From positions 1 through 64,000 of the forward strand of contig NZ_JAQRFK010000001.1 in the NCBI RefSeq assembly GCF_028598745.1: a stretch of DNA of 64,000 bases, given 5' to 3'. Below are positions 32,131-41,109 of the stretch, one piece after another. Position numbers and translations under genes: made by a program. The stretch is from Xenorhabdus sp. IM139775. Its GTDB lineage: Bacteria; Pseudomonadota; Gammaproteobacteria; Enterobacterales; Enterobacteriaceae. Under the pieces are notes generated by a model. The model was not told where the DNA came from, did no database searches, and saw nothing but the letters and a program-made list of their open reading frames with translations. Position 1 is the stretch's first letter. Every line of letters begins with the position of its first letter.

Positions 32131-32255
32131 AAAAAAAAGCCTATCATGGGCTGACAGGCAAAGACTACACACAGCAATATATATTACTTTATTGAACCCA
32201 GCCTATGGCGTTGTAGGCTGAGATTGCAATACTCTGGGAAACGTTTGTTTCGATG
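32131..32255 (-). ncRNA. rprA: RprA regulatory small RNA
   Basis: On the minus strand a 22-base block (start ATTGCTGTGTGTAG, then TCTTTGCC) is identical, as I recall it, to the 3' half of E. coli RprA. It runs into the terminator GCCTGTCA-GCCCA-TGATAGGC plus eight T (32131-32159). A 5' hairpin CAGCCTA...TAGGCTG (32200-32220) takes the place of the first E. coli stem-loop. The 5' end near 32255 is estimated from a TAGTAT -10 box at 32262-32267. In E. coli RprA is Hfq-dependent, is switched on by RcsB and raises RpoS translation. Position next to ydiK is the E. coli one. The segment that pairs with rpoS mRNA in E. coli is not obviously conserved. Confidence 0.88.
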
Positions 32256-32289
32256 AAATGAATACTAATTTAATAATTCAGTTTCTTCT

Positions 32290-32305
32290 TTAAGAATTCT
32301 CTTAA
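32290..32305 (-). promoter_or_regulatory. RcsB box of the rprA promoter
   Basis: TTAAGAGAATTCTTAA on the minus strand is close to the RcsB/RcsAB pattern TAAGAAT-ATTCTTA. It lies about 23 bases before the proposed -10 (TAGTAT), so it covers the -35 region, the usual position for RcsB activation. Confidence 0.65.
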
Positions 32306-32440
32306 TAAATATGGATTAGATAAGAAATTTTAGAAAAATAACTTTTTTGCAACAATTTACTTGCTGGGAGTGAGTTATTTTGAAAAATAGATTTGCATTT
32401 CAGGGGGCGTGTGGATGATATATTCATCAGTTTGATAATT

Positions 32441-32466
32441 GCGCGGAAATATTATTTTTTCCGCGC
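32441..32466 (-). terminator. Hairpin after ydiK
   Basis: GCGCGGAAA (32441-32449) pairs with TTTCCGCGC (32458-32466). It lies 11 bases past the ydiK stop on the minus strand. There is no strong T run on that side, so it may act with a factor or as an RNA end stabiliser. Confidence 0.55.
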
Positions 32467-32476
32467 AGTTACTTGT

Positions 32477-33586
32477 TTATTTAACCTGTTTTTCCCCGAA
32501 ATGTTTTTCCATATCCGCTATCTTGCTTTCGGGTTTAGGTACTTCATTCATCCATGCTAATAGTAAACTGTAAGAAACAGCCAGTACTACCGGGCCAATA
32601 AATAATCCGATGACACCTAATGAAAGTATTCCGCCGATCACCCCCGTCAGAATTAATACCATAGGTAAATCGGCACCCAGTCGGATCAAGAAGGGGCGCA
32701 GAACACCATCCATGGTGGTTAATATTAAGCTCCAGATAATTAAAATCGTTCCCCAGGTTGTTTCTCCTGTCCAATAAAGCCAGGCAATCGATGGAACAAG
32801 AACCAGCAGAGGCCCAAGCTGGGCAACACAGCATACAAACATCAGCACGGTTAATATCATGGGATAAGGAATACCGGCAATCGCCAGACCAACTCCACCG
32901 GCGATGGCTTGAACCAACGCCGTTACCACGATACCAAGGGCGACGGCTCGAATGGATCGCGCTGCCAGCAACACGACGGCATCACCGCGTTTATCCGCCA
33001 GCCGGATGGCAAAATGGCGGATACTCAGCATGACCTGATCGCCTTTCCAATACAGTAATACACTAAACATGACCATGAGTGCCAAATGGAAAAGAAAGCG
33101 TCCTGCATTGGCGGCTTGGGTAAGAAACCATGTTGCTGCCTTGCCGATATAAGGGGGAATTTTGTTGAGAAGCATGTTACTGCCATCAGCAATCAAGTTC
33201 TGCCATTTTAGGTATAAGTCATCGCCGATAACAGGTATCCGGTTGAGCCACTCCAGTTGTGGAAGCGGGAAAGAAGAGGGGGATTTTGCCCATGCAATCA
33301 ATGGTGCGCTGTTTTCCACCAAGCTGCTGACAAGGAGTGCAATGGGGATAACAAATAACAAAACCAGCAATAACGTCATGACAGAAACCGCAATCCAGCG
33401 TTTTCCCCATAATCGTTGTTGTAATTTTTCCAATAATGGCCAGGTTGCGATAACGACCATGCCTGACCAAATAAATCCTAAGACAAAGGGACTCAAGACC
33501 CAAAAGCTGGTGGTAATGAGCAATAAAATGAAAAATAGGGCAAATAACAGCTTGGGCAGATCTTGGTGTGATGGTGATTTTTCCAT
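32477..33586 (-). CDS. ydiK: AI-2E family membrane protein YdiK
   Basis: This is a 369-residue inner-membrane protein of the AI-2E/PerM family with about seven to eight hydrophobic segments; the precise substrate of YdiK is not established. Start ATG 33586 (MEKSPSHQDLPKLLFALFF) matches the family N-terminus, whereas the frame from 33634 adds 16 residues with no ribosome binding site. Conserved stretches include FVIPIALLVSSLVENS, AIRLADKRGDAVVLLAARSIRAVALGIVVTALVQA and IGLFIGPVVLAVSYSLL. It sits between rprA and ydiJ as in E. coli. Confidence 0.9.
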   Translation of the reverse strand: MEKSPSHQDLPKLLFALFFILLLITTSFWVLSPFVLGFIWSGMVVIATWPLLEKLQQRLWGKRWIAVSVMTLLLVLLFVIPIALLVSSLVENSAPLIAWAKSPSSFPLPQLEWLNRIPVIGDDLYLKWQNLIADGSNMLLNKIPPYIGKAATWFLTQAANAGRFLFHLALMVMFSVLLYWKGDQVMLSIRHFAIRLADKRGDAVVLLAARSIRAVALGIVVTALVQAIAGGVGLAIAGIPYPMILTVLMFVCCVAQLGPLLVLVPSIAWLYWTGETTWGTILIIWSLILTTMDGVLRPFLIRLGADLPMVLILTGVIGGILSLGVIGLFIGPVVLAVSYSLLLAWMNEVPKPESKIADMEKHFGEKQVK

Positions 33587-33812
33587 GAAATCATTTCTCA
33601 GGTAATTAATGCTATTGGCAGTAACAAAGGTCATTAAATATAACGTTATTTCATTGGTTGCTCAAAATCGATAAATATTGTGATATGGTTTAAAACCTGT
33701 CAGTTCAGAAACCCGAAATTGTCTGAGTGACCCTATCCAAGATAGTATATAGATCAAGATAGTTATAGATAAAGCAATGTGGATACTTATTAGAATAAGG
33801 GGCAATGAGCCA

Positions 33813-36800
33813 ATGATCCCACGTATATCACAAGCCCCCCATGTCAGTGAGCTGACACAGGACTATTTGACTGCACTGAAAAAAGCTGGCTTTACGGGAG
33901 ACATCAGCAGCAGCTATGCCGATAGGCTGACAATGGCGACAGATAATAGTATTTATCAACTGTTACCACAAGCGGTTGTATTTCCCCGTTCCAGTGCCGA
34001 TGTTGTATTGCTGACAAGAATAGCAGGCGAGGCGCGTTTTAAGACGCTGACCTTTACTCCTCGCGGTGGCGGGACTGGCACAAACGGACAATCACTTAAC
34101 CATGGTATTGTGGTGGACATGTCCCGCCATATGAACCGTATTCTGGCAATCAATCCAGAACAGGGGTGGGTCAGAGTGGAAGCCGGCGTTATCAAAGATC
34201 AACTTAATCAATATCTAAAATCTTTCGGTTATTTTTTCTCGCCAGAACTTTCAACCAGTAATCGCGCCACGTTGGGCGGCATGATCAATACAGATGCTTC
34301 CGGTCAGGGATCACTGGTTTATGGCAAAACCTCGGATCACGTACTGGGGGTACGCGCGGTTCTGCTGGGCGGGGAAATGTTAGATACCCGCCCTATGAGC
34401 ACAGCATTGGCGGAATCGATTGCCCAAGAAGAGAGCGTTGTTGGTCGGGTATATAAAACGGTACTGGAGCGTTGCCGTGAACAACGGAAATTAATCATTG
34501 AGAAGTTCCCCAAACTCAATCGGTTTCTGACGGGATACGACTTGCGCCATGTATTCAGCGACGATATGCAGTCTTTTGATCTCACCCGCATTTTAACGGG
34601 GTCTGAAGGTACTCTGGCCTTTATTACCGAGGCGACACTGGATATCACGCCGCTGCCCAAAGTCAGGCGATTGGTGAACGTCAAATATGACTCTTTTGAT
34701 TCTGCCCTGCGCAACGCGCCCTTTATGGTGAAAGCCAAGGCGCTCTCGGTTGAGACGGTAGACTCTAAGGTACTCAATCTGGCACGTGAAGATATTATCT
34801 GGCATTCAGTGAAAGAATTGATTACTGATGTGCCAGATAAGGATATGCAGGGTCTGAATATTGTCGAATTCAGTGGTAATGATGAACAGGAAATTGATCA
34901 GCAGTTGCAAGCGCTTTGCTTGCGCCTTGATGAATTGATGGAAAAAAATCAGGCGGGCATTATTGGCTATCAGACGTGCCATGATTTGCGGGATATTGAG
35001 CGCATTTATGCCATGCGGAAAAAATCTGTCGGGTTATTGGGCAACAGTAAAGGTGCCGCTAAACCCATTCCCTTTGTTGAAGATACCTGTGTTCCTCCTC
35101 AGCATCTTGCTGATTATATCGCTGAATTCCGCCAGCTTTTGGACAACCACCAGTTGAGTTACGGCATGTTCGGGCATGTAGACGCCGGGGTTCTGCATGT
35201 GCGTCCTGCGCTGGATATGTGTGATCCGGAGCAGGAAATGTTGATGAAACAGATTTCTGATGAAGTTGTTCAGTTGACCGCTAAGTATGGTGGTTTGTTA
35301 TGGGGAGAGCATGGAAAGGGCTTTCGGGCAGAATATAGCCCTGCCTTTTTTGGTGAGGTTTTGTATAACGAACTGCGCCGGATCAAGGCGGCGTTTGATC
35401 CCCTTAATCGGCTAAATCCGGGGAAAATTTGTCCGCCTCTTGGGGCAGATGCGCCAATGATGAAAGTTGATGCGGCCAAACGTGGGACTTATGATCGGAC
35501 GATCCCGGTCAATGTCAGAACCGCATTCCGCGGAGCGATGGAGTGTAATGGTAACGGGTTATGCTTCAATTTCGATGTTAAAAGCCCCATGTGCCCATCA
35601 ATGAAAATTAGCCAGCATCGCATTCATTCTCCCAAAGGCAGGGCGACGCTGGTCAGAGAGTGGTTGCGGCTTTTGACGGAGCAGGGGGTTGAACCCAAGT
35701 TGCTGGAGCACGGGCTGGAGCAGGCACGCCCCAGTTTGCGGGGGTTGATTGAAAAGACACGGCATAGTTGGCAGGCATGGCGGGGTGAATACGATTTTTC
35801 ACATGAAGTTAAAGAGGCGATGTCGGGGTGTTTAGCCTGTAAGGCTTGTTCAACACAATGCCCGATCAAAATCGATGTCCCTTCATTTCGTTCACGTTTC
35901 CTGGCGTTGTATCACAGCCGTTACCTGCGCCCATTGCGTGATCATATTGTTGCCAATGTTGAACACAGTACGCCATTAATGGCGAAGGCGCCGCGGGCAT
36001 TTAACTTTTTCCTGAAGCAACCGTGGGTACAGAAAATCAGCCAGCATACCCTTGGCATGGCTGATCTGCCGCTGCTCTCTTACCCGACATTGCAACAGCA
36101 ACTTGCCAGCCATTACGCAGCAAGGACCACGCTGGAACAGTTGGAAGGTTTATCACCCTCTCAGCGTGCCCAACATGTGTTGATTGTCCAAGATCCTTTT
36201 ACCAGTTACTACGATGCGAAAGTGGTCACTGACTTTGTGTTGCTGGCCGAAAAATTGGGGTATAAGCCTGTTTTATTGCCATTTTCACCTAATGGGAAAG
36301 CGCAACATGTCAAAGGCTTTTTGCAGCGATTTGCCAAAACTGCGGAGAAAACGGCTGATTTCCTCAATCGGATCGCAGGTCTGGATATCCCGATGGTCGG
36401 TGTCGATCCGGCTTTAGTTCTGTGTTACCGAGATGAATACAACGATATTCTCGGTGAACGGCGGGGGAATTTTAACGTTCAGTTGGTACACGAATGGTTA
36501 ACCGGCATCCTGCCGGAAAAAATACCACAGGCGAAAAGTGATGATTCAATATCCATACATGACTGGTATTTACTGGGGCACTGTACTGAAGTGACAGCGT
36601 TACCGGGGAGTGGTCAGCAATGGGCGGATATCTTTCACTATTTCGGGCATCAATTGAAGCATGTCAATGTCGGATGCTGTGGCATGGCAGGCACATACGG
36701 CCATGAAAAGAAAAATCTGGAACGTTCGATTGGCATCTATACACTTTCATGGGCTCCGGCACTGAAAAACGTATCCTTAGAACATTGCCTGAGTACCGGA

Positions 36801-36884
36801 TATTCATGCCGCAGTCAGGTGAAGCGTATAGAAGGAAAGCAACTTAAACATCCATTACAAGCCTTATTGGAGATAATGCCGTGA
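33813..36884 (+). CDS. ydiJ: FAD-linked 2-hydroxyacid dehydrogenase YdiJ (probable D-2-hydroxyglutarate dehydrogenase)
   Basis: This is a 1023-residue fusion of a flavin dehydrogenase and an iron-sulfur electron-transfer part. The start ATG 33813 (MIPRISQAPHVSEL) matches E. coli YdiJ; the frame opens 36 bases earlier without family support. An FAD-binding type 4 domain (FTPRGGGTGTNGQSLNHGIVVDMSRHMNRI, about 70-105) is followed by the FAD-oxidase C domain (FGHVDAGVLHVRPALDM). A 4Fe-4S ferredoxin-like region has CLACKACSTQCPIKIDVP. The C-terminal Cys-rich part has HCTE and GCCGMAGTYGHE. E. coli YdiJ has been described as a D-2-hydroxyglutarate dehydrogenase; I carry that over by similarity. It overlaps menI by four bases. 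Confidence 0.92.
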   Translation: MIPRISQAPHVSELTQDYLTALKKAGFTGDISSSYADRLTMATDNSIYQLLPQAVVFPRSSADVVLLTRIAGEARFKTLTFTPRGGGTGTNGQSLNHGIVVDMSRHMNRILAINPEQGWVRVEAGVIKDQLNQYLKSFGYFFSPELSTSNRATLGGMINTDASGQGSLVYGKTSDHVLGVRAVLLGGEMLDTRPMSTALAESIAQEESVVGRVYKTVLERCREQRKLIIEKFPKLNRFLTGYDLRHVFSDDMQSFDLTRILTGSEGTLAFITEATLDITPLPKVRRLVNVKYDSFDSALRNAPFMVKAKALSVETVDSKVLNLAREDIIWHSVKELITDVPDKDMQGLNIVEFSGNDEQEIDQQLQALCLRLDELMEKNQAGIIGYQTCHDLRDIERIYAMRKKSVGLLGNSKGAAKPIPFVEDTCVPPQHLADYIAEFRQLLDNHQLSYGMFGHVDAGVLHVRPALDMCDPEQEMLMKQISDEVVQLTAKYGGLLWGEHGKGFRAEYSPAFFGEVLYNELRRIKAAFDPLNRLNPGKICPPLGADAPMMKVDAAKRGTYDRTIPVNVRTAFRGAMECNGNGLCFNFDVKSPMCPSMKISQHRIHSPKGRATLVREWLRLLTEQGVEPKLLEHGLEQARPSLRGLIEKTRHSWQAWRGEYDFSHEVKEAMSGCLACKACSTQCPIKIDVPSFRSRFLALYHSRYLRPLRDHIVANVEHSTPLMAKAPRAFNFFLKQPWVQKISQHTLGMADLPLLSYPTLQQQLASHYAARTTLEQLEGLSPSQRAQHVLIVQDPFTSYYDAKVVTDFVLLAEKLGYKPVLLPFSPNGKAQHVKGFLQRFAKTAEKTADFLNRIAGLDIPMVGVDPALVLCYRDEYNDILGERRGNFNVQLVHEWLTGILPEKIPQAKSDDSISIHDWYLLGHCTEVTALPGSGQQWADIFHYFGHQLKHVNVGCCGMAGTYGHEKKNLERSIGIYTLSWAPALKNVSLEHCLSTGYSCRSQVKRIEGKQLKHPLQALLEIMP

Positions 36885-37294
36885 TTTGGAAACGTAATAT
36901 CGATGTGGATACACTGAATCAATTTAATGACCAGTGTATGGTAAAACATGTAGGGATCGAATTTACCCAGCTTGGTGATGATTTTATTGAAGGGATCATG
37001 CCGGTCGATCACAGAACGAAACAACCATTCGGGATACTGCATGGTGGGGCTTCTGTAGTATTGGCCGAAACACTCGGCTCCATTGCCGGTTATCTCTGTT
37101 CGGAAGGTGAACAGAAAGTCGTGGGAGTAGAAATCAATGCTAACCACCTTAAATCTGTTCGTGAAGGTATGGTCAAAGGAATTTGCAAGGCTATTCATCT
37201 TGGCCGCTCACATCAGGTCTGGCAGATTGATATTTATAACGATCAGCAACAATTATGCTGCACATCTCGCCTGACAACGGCCGTGTTATCTTAG
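36881..37294 (+). CDS. menI: 1,4-dihydroxy-2-naphthoyl-CoA hydrolase
   Basis: This hotdog-fold thioesterase removes CoA from DHNA-CoA in menaquinone synthesis. The GTG start overlaps the ydiJ stop (GTGA), so the two are co-translated. The 137 residues show the family motif HGGASVVLAETLGSIAG, in which the Glu of LAET is the catalytic residue, and the core ends in KSVREGMVKG...VWQIDIYNDQ. E. coli YdiI is the direct relative and has the same position after ydiJ. Confidence 0.93.
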   Translation: MIWKRNIDVDTLNQFNDQCMVKHVGIEFTQLGDDFIEGIMPVDHRTKQPFGILHGGASVVLAETLGSIAGYLCSEGEQKVVGVEINANHLKSVREGMVKGICKAIHLGRSHQVWQIDIYNDQQQLCCTSRLTTAVLS

Positions 37295-37322
37295 TATTAT
37301 CCTATTGTTTTATCCTGTTTTT

Positions 37323-37351
37323 GTTCCTGTCAGTCTTGGGCTGACGGGAAC
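37323..37351 (+). terminator. Hairpin between menI and ldtE
   Basis: GTTCCTGTCAG (37323-37333) pairs with CTGACGGGAAC (37341-37351), eleven pairs with one G-T. It follows the menI stop by 28 bases. No T run follows. Confidence 0.55.
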
Positions 37352-37450
37352 AGCCTTGCTCGTTGATTGCTACGAATGCGATAGAATAGTTTGGCAAAGT
37401 AGGCTATTAATTAACCACAAACGTTTAAGTATTATTTTCAGGAAGCGTGT

Positions 37451-38506
37451 ATGAAGCGATCTTTAACTTTTATCGGCATGTTCTTGAGCAGCATGTTATC
37501 GTTAAGTGGATTGACTAATATCGCCCATGCTGTCGAGTATCCATTGCCTCCTGCTAATAGCCGCCTGATTGGCGTAAATTCCACCTATATTGTGCCCGAT
37601 GACGGGCGTCCGTTAGAGTACATTGCTGCTAATTACCAGATAGGATTACTGGCGATGTTGGAAGCGAATCCGGGCGTTGATCCTTATTTGCCTAAGTCTG
37701 GTACTGAATTACTTATTCCATCCCAGATGCTGCTGCCAGACACGCCCCGGCAGGGAATTGTTATCAATCTGGCTGAACTCAGGCTCTATTATTTCCCTGA
37801 AGGAAAGGATTATGTGGTTGTTTACCCTATTGGTATCGGCCAGCTTGGGCGTAACACGCCAACCATGACAACATCAGTCAGCCAATTGATTGAGCATCCG
37901 ACATGGACGCCAACCACGAATATTCGCAAGGATTACGCCAGTCGCGGAATTATTTTGCCTGCCGTAATACCGGCTGGCCCGGATAATCCAATGGGGGATT
38001 TTGCCTTACGTTTGGCTGCCGGGCGGGGAGAATATCTGATCCACGGTACAAATGCGGATTTCGGCATTGGTATGCGGGTGAGTTCAGGATGTATTCGTTT
38101 GCGGCCTGATGATATTGAAGCGCTGTTTCGAACTGTTCCACGAGGCACGCGCGTCCAGATCATTAATGAACCCGTGAAATATGCCGTCGAACCGGATGGT
38201 AAGCGCTATGTGGAAGTTCATCAGCCGCTTTCCCGTAAAGAGACAGATGATCCACAGATAATACCGATCCCACGTTCTGAAGGTTTAGTGAAGTTCATCA
38301 AGAGTAGTGAAACAGATGAGTTTCTTGTTGATCAGGCCATGCTGCGTCGTTCAGGAATCCCCGTGCAGGTGAATACAGGACAGGTTGCTAATAACCAGAC
38401 GGAAAGGGCGTTATCAAGATTGATTGAAGAGACTGAAAAAACGGTTGTCCCTGAAATTAAACCTGCTGAGATACCTTCATTGTATCAACCCGAACCGGTT
38501 TATTAA
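37451..38506 (+). CDS. ldtE: L,D-transpeptidase (YnhG/LdtE type)
   Basis: This periplasmic enzyme forms direct 3-3 crosslinks in peptidoglycan, and relatives also attach Lpp. The 351 residues begin with the signal peptide MKRSLTFIGMFLSSMLSLSG, then LTNIAHA. A LysM-like segment follows (LEYIAANYQIGLLAMLEANPG), then the YkuD domain with IHGTNADFGIGMRVSSGCIRL; Cys214 is the nucleophile. It lies convergent to lpp, a likely functional partner, with a shared bidirectional terminator. Assignment to LdtE over LdtD-family paralogues rests on position beside lpp and pykF. In E. coli the suf operon separates this gene from menI; here it is absent. Confidence 0.9.
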   Translation: MKRSLTFIGMFLSSMLSLSGLTNIAHAVEYPLPPANSRLIGVNSTYIVPDDGRPLEYIAANYQIGLLAMLEANPGVDPYLPKSGTELLIPSQMLLPDTPRQGIVINLAELRLYYFPEGKDYVVVYPIGIGQLGRNTPTMTTSVSQLIEHPTWTPTTNIRKDYASRGIILPAVIPAGPDNPMGDFALRLAAGRGEYLIHGTNADFGIGMRVSSGCIRLRPDDIEALFRTVPRGTRVQIINEPVKYAVEPDGKRYVEVHQPLSRKETDDPQIIPIPRSEGLVKFIKSSETDEFLVDQAMLRRSGIPVQVNTGQVANNQTERALSRLIEETEKTVVPEIKPAEIPSLYQPEPVY

Positions 38507-38552
38507 CTGAAGCCTAAGAAACGGATCAATACGGGGCGGGAAGCGGAAATAG

Positions 38553-38577
38553 AAATGGCGTACAGGGTACGCCATTT
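38553..38577. terminator. Bidirectional terminator between ldtE and lpp
   Basis: AAATGGCGTAC (38553-38563) and GTACGCCATTT (38567-38577) form an 11-bp stem with a three-base loop. It serves both convergent genes. Confidence 0.8.
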
Positions 38578-38609
38578 TGTTTATCAACTCATTCTATCTA
38601 CTACAAAGA

Positions 38610-38846
38610 TTATTTCTTGTATGAACGAACCTGGTTATCAAGGCGCTGATTCGCACGAGCCGCTTCATCTCTGGCTGATTGTACATCAGAACGAATAGAA
38701 CCGAGGTCACTGCTCAATTGGTCAACTTTGGAACCGAGAGTTTGCACCTGAGAGGCAAGCTGTTCAACTTTTGTTGCGCTTGAGCAACCTGCCAACAGGG
38801 TGGAAGCCAGAATTACTGCACCAAATACAACTTTAGTACGATTCAT
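38610..38846 (-). CDS. lpp: Major outer-membrane lipoprotein (Braun lipoprotein)
   Basis: Lpp links the outer membrane to peptidoglycan. From ATG 38846 it has 78 residues, as in E. coli. The signal [20 protein letters not shown] ends at Cys21, the lipidated residue (lipobox LAGC). A helical heptad-repeat body follows ([20 protein letters not shown]), forming the trimeric coiled coil, and the chain ends in SYKK; the last Lys is the residue attached to the murein by L,D-transpeptidases. An ATG one codon upstream is open but the GAGGG spacing favours this start. Confidence 0.97.
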   Translation of the reverse strand: MNRTKVVFGAVILASTLLAGCSSATKVEQLASQVQTLGSKVDQLSSDLGSIRSDVQSARDEAARANQRLDNQVRSYKK

Positions 38847-38890
38847 CACATTACCCTCTAGATTAAGTTAATCTCCAAGTAGCCATCTAA

Positions 38891-38920
38891 GTATTACACA
38901 AACTATTTTAGAAAGAGAAT
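38891..38920 (-). promoter_or_regulatory. lpp promoter
   Basis: On the minus strand TTCTCT (38914-38919) and TAATAC (38891-38896) are spaced by 17 bases. The stretch TTTGTGTAATACTT and the leader TGGAGATTAACTTAATC...AGAGGG are nearly the same as the strong E. coli lpp promoter and leader as I remember them. Confidence 0.75.
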
Positions 38921-39037
38921 AAATTTTTGCTACGAAAAAAAAATTCTACCTTTCTTTATCTCAAAATTAGCCAATAATTTTTGGATATTGATAATAAAAA
39001 GGCAGTTGAATAGATGATTTAACCAGAACAATCAAAA

Positions 39038-39073
39038 AAAGCCCAATTTGCATAAATACAAATATGGGCTTTC
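39038..39073 (-). terminator. Intrinsic terminator after pykF
   Basis: AAGCCCA-ATTTG and CAAAT-A-TGGGCTT pair between 39038 and 39073. Read on the minus strand the hairpin is followed by seven T. It lies about 65 bases past the pykF stop. Confidence 0.85.
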
Positions 39074-39138
39074 TTGATTGCCAGTGCTTTCCAAGGGGGC
39101 GACCCAAGGTTAGGCAGTACGCTTTCGCTTATTTAGCC

Positions 39139-40548
39139 TTAAAGCACATGGACAGAGGACGTGTTTGTTGTGCCACTGGGTACTAATGCACCGGATACCA
39201 TGACAACGATATCCCCAAGGTGCGCCATACCACTTGCCAATGCAGCTTCTTTACCAATACGGTAAAAATCATCGGTAGATGCGATTTCTTTGACAACCTG
39301 CGTGAAAACACCCTTGACTAACAGCAATTGACGGGCAGTGATTTCATTCGTTGTCAACGCAAGGATTGGCGCGTTAGGGAAATACTTGCGGATAGATCTT
39401 GCAGACTTACCACCATAAGTTGCCACGACAATCAGTGGTGATTCCAGTTTTTCTGCGATTTCAACAGCACCACGGGAAACCGCTTCAGTAACACGCAGTT
39501 TCTGAGACTGGGTATTTTCAATTCGGCTGCTCATTACGCGATCTGTACGTTCACAGATGGTTGCCATGATGGAAACAGCTTCGACAGGATATTTCCCTTT
39601 CGCACTTTCTCCAGACAGCATTACCGCATCTGTACCATCTAAAATAGCGTTGGCAACGTCGCCTGCTTCGGCACGGGTAGGGCGTGGGTTTTTGATCATT
39701 GAATCCAGCATTTGGGTTGCAGTGATCACAACTTTACGCGCTGCATTACATTTTTCAATCATCATTTTTTGCGCGAAGATAACTTCTTCTACCGGGATTT
39801 CAACCCCCAGATCGCCACGGGCAACCATGATACCGTCTGAGGCTTCGAGAATTTCATCGAAGTTAGTCAGACCTTCCTGATTTTCGATTTTGGAAATGAT
39901 TTGGATATGTTCACCATGATGGGCTTTCAGGTGCTCACGGATTTCCAGTACATCGGAACGTTTACGGATGAAAGAGGCCGCGATGAAATCCACGCTTTGC
40001 TCACAACCGAAAATCAAATCTTGTTTATCTTTTTCTGCCAATGCCGGCAAGTTAATGGAAACATTTGGCAGGTTAACGCCTTTATTTTCGCCCAAGTCAC
40101 CGTTGTTCAATACTTCACAGATCACTTCGGTCGCCGTCGTTTCCTTAACTGTCATCGCGATCAAACCATCATCAACCAATACGGTATTTCCGGCTTTCAG
40201 ATCTTCTGGCAGTCCAGCATAAGTCACAGCAACACGATCTTGATTGCCGATAACGGATTTATCGGTAGTAAAGGTGAAAGTTTGGCCCGCAGTAAGGGAG
40301 ACGTCATTGCCACCTTCCAGTTTCATGGTACGGATTTCAGGGCCTTTAGTATCCAGTAAGATTGCTGCTTTTTTGCCAGTTTTCGCTGCAACTGCGCGAA
40401 TGTTTTTAATACGTTGACCATGCTCTTCGTAGTCGCCGTGAGAAAAGTTCAGGCGCATTACATTCATACCTGCATTAAGCAGTTCGGTCAACTTCTCTTC
40501 GGATTCTGTTTTTGGCCCGATAGTACAAACAATTTTGGTTTTTTTCAT
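39139..40548 (-). CDS. pykF: Pyruvate kinase I
   Basis: PykF transfers phosphate from PEP to ADP, the last step of glycolysis. The 469 residues match the fructose-1,6-bisphosphate-activated PykF type. Visible are the N-terminal [16 protein letters not shown], substrate-binding [12 protein letters not shown], the active-site signature [52 protein letters not shown], and the C-terminal effector domain ending [20 protein letters not shown]. It lies upstream of lpp on the same strand as in E. coli, with a terminator between them. Cra repression is likely from the operator upstream. Confidence 0.97.
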   Translation of the reverse strand: MKKTKIVCTIGPKTESEEKLTELLNAGMNVMRLNFSHGDYEEHGQRIKNIRAVAAKTGKKAAILLDTKGPEIRTMKLEGGNDVSLTAGQTFTFTTDKSVIGNQDRVAVTYAGLPEDLKAGNTVLVDDGLIAMTVKETTATEVICEVLNNGDLGENKGVNLPNVSINLPALAEKDKQDLIFGCEQSVDFIAASFIRKRSDVLEIREHLKAHHGEHIQIISKIENQEGLTNFDEILEASDGIMVARGDLGVEIPVEEVIFAQKMMIEKCNAARKVVITATQMLDSMIKNPRPTRAEAGDVANAILDGTDAVMLSGESAKGKYPVEAVSIMATICERTDRVMSSRIENTQSQKLRVTEAVSRGAVEIAEKLESPLIVVATYGGKSARSIRKYFPNAPILALTTNEITARQLLLVKGVFTQVVKEIASTDDFYRIGKEAALASGMAHLGDIVVMVSGALVPSGTTNTSSVHVL

Positions 40549-40570
40549 GACAATCTATCTACTTTAGTTA

Positions 40571-40584
40571 GCTGAAACCATTCA
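40571..40584 (+). promoter_or_regulatory. Cra (FruR) operator of pykF
   Basis: GCTGAAACCATTCA fits every defined position of the Cra consensus RSTGAAWCSNTHHW. On the minus strand a TATAAT -10 lies at 40602-40607 with a weak -35 (TTCATT, 40625-40630) at 17 bases, so the site sits just past the transcription start, suited to repression. The rest of the 40549-40862 gap shows no gene. Confidence 0.75.
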
Positions 40585-40862
40585 ACTCATGACATGAGCG
40601 TATTATAGAGACTAATTTCTGTGAAATGAATCAAAAAATGGTGCTTGAAAAGATTTCCATACAAAAGAGAAGAGATATTCAGGCTGCATGATTAGATAAA
40701 TCAGCGAGTTGTTGCGCAAACAGGATATCTTGAACTTTGCGTACGCGGGGAGATTGGGCAACAATGAATTTATGGGGATCGGTTCACTGGAATGGAATAA
40801 GGCTAAAAAATTGGCTAGCTAGAAAAGTAATGCAGGGAAAGTGTAAGGCTGTGAATTGAATA

Positions 40863-40939
40863 TGGTGCGTCCGAGTGGACTCGAACCACCGACCCCCACC
40901 ATGTCAAGGTGGTGCTCTAACCAACTGAGCTACGGACGC
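40863..40939 (-). tRNA. tRNA-Val (anticodon GAC), copy 2
   Basis: A 77-nt cloverleaf on the minus strand, starting GCGTCCGTAGCTCAGTTGG and ending in encoded CCA. The acceptor stem pairs GCGTCCG with CGGACGC, and the anticodon loop CTTGACA gives GAC. It is the downstream member of a tandem pair with the same sequence. Position near pykF and mdtK fits E. coli valV/valW. Confidence 0.97.
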
Positions 40940-40970
40940 ACATCGCATTCTTTTTTGCCAGTCAGATATT

Positions 40971-41047
40971 TGGTGCGTCCGAGTGGACTCGAACCACCGA
41001 CCCCCACCATGTCAAGGTGGTGCTCTAACCAACTGAGCTACGGACGC
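40971..41047 (-). tRNA. tRNA-Val (anticodon GAC), copy 1
   Basis: A second 77-nt tRNA-Val(GAC), identical to the first across the mature sequence including CCA, 31 bases upstream of it. Both probably come from one transcript. Confidence 0.97.
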
Positions 41048-41080
41048 AATTTAAATTTCTGTGGCTGACAACGGGAACGA

Positions 41081-41109
41081 ATATTAACGGGCACCGGGCT
41101 TTCTGGCAA
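41081..41109 (-). promoter_or_regulatory. Promoter of the tRNA-Val pair
   Basis: On the minus strand TTGCCA (41104-41109) and TAATAT (41081-41086) are separated by 17 bases, with the first tRNA about 33 bases past the -10. Spacing and position suit a stable-RNA promoter. Confidence 0.6.

Noticed and set aside
33777-33812. N-terminal extension of YdiJ
   Set aside because: The extra 12 residues are not part of the family; MIPRISQAP at 33813 is the conserved start.
40863-41047. Possible CRISPR-like or direct repeat (two long identical blocks)
   Set aside because: The blocks are two complete tRNA-Val genes. No CRISPR array is seen anywhere in the window.
40856-41068. 70-codon plus-strand frame with repeated VRPSGLEPPTPTMSRWCSNQ
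   Set aside because: This is the well-known false translation of the antisense strand of tandem tRNA genes.
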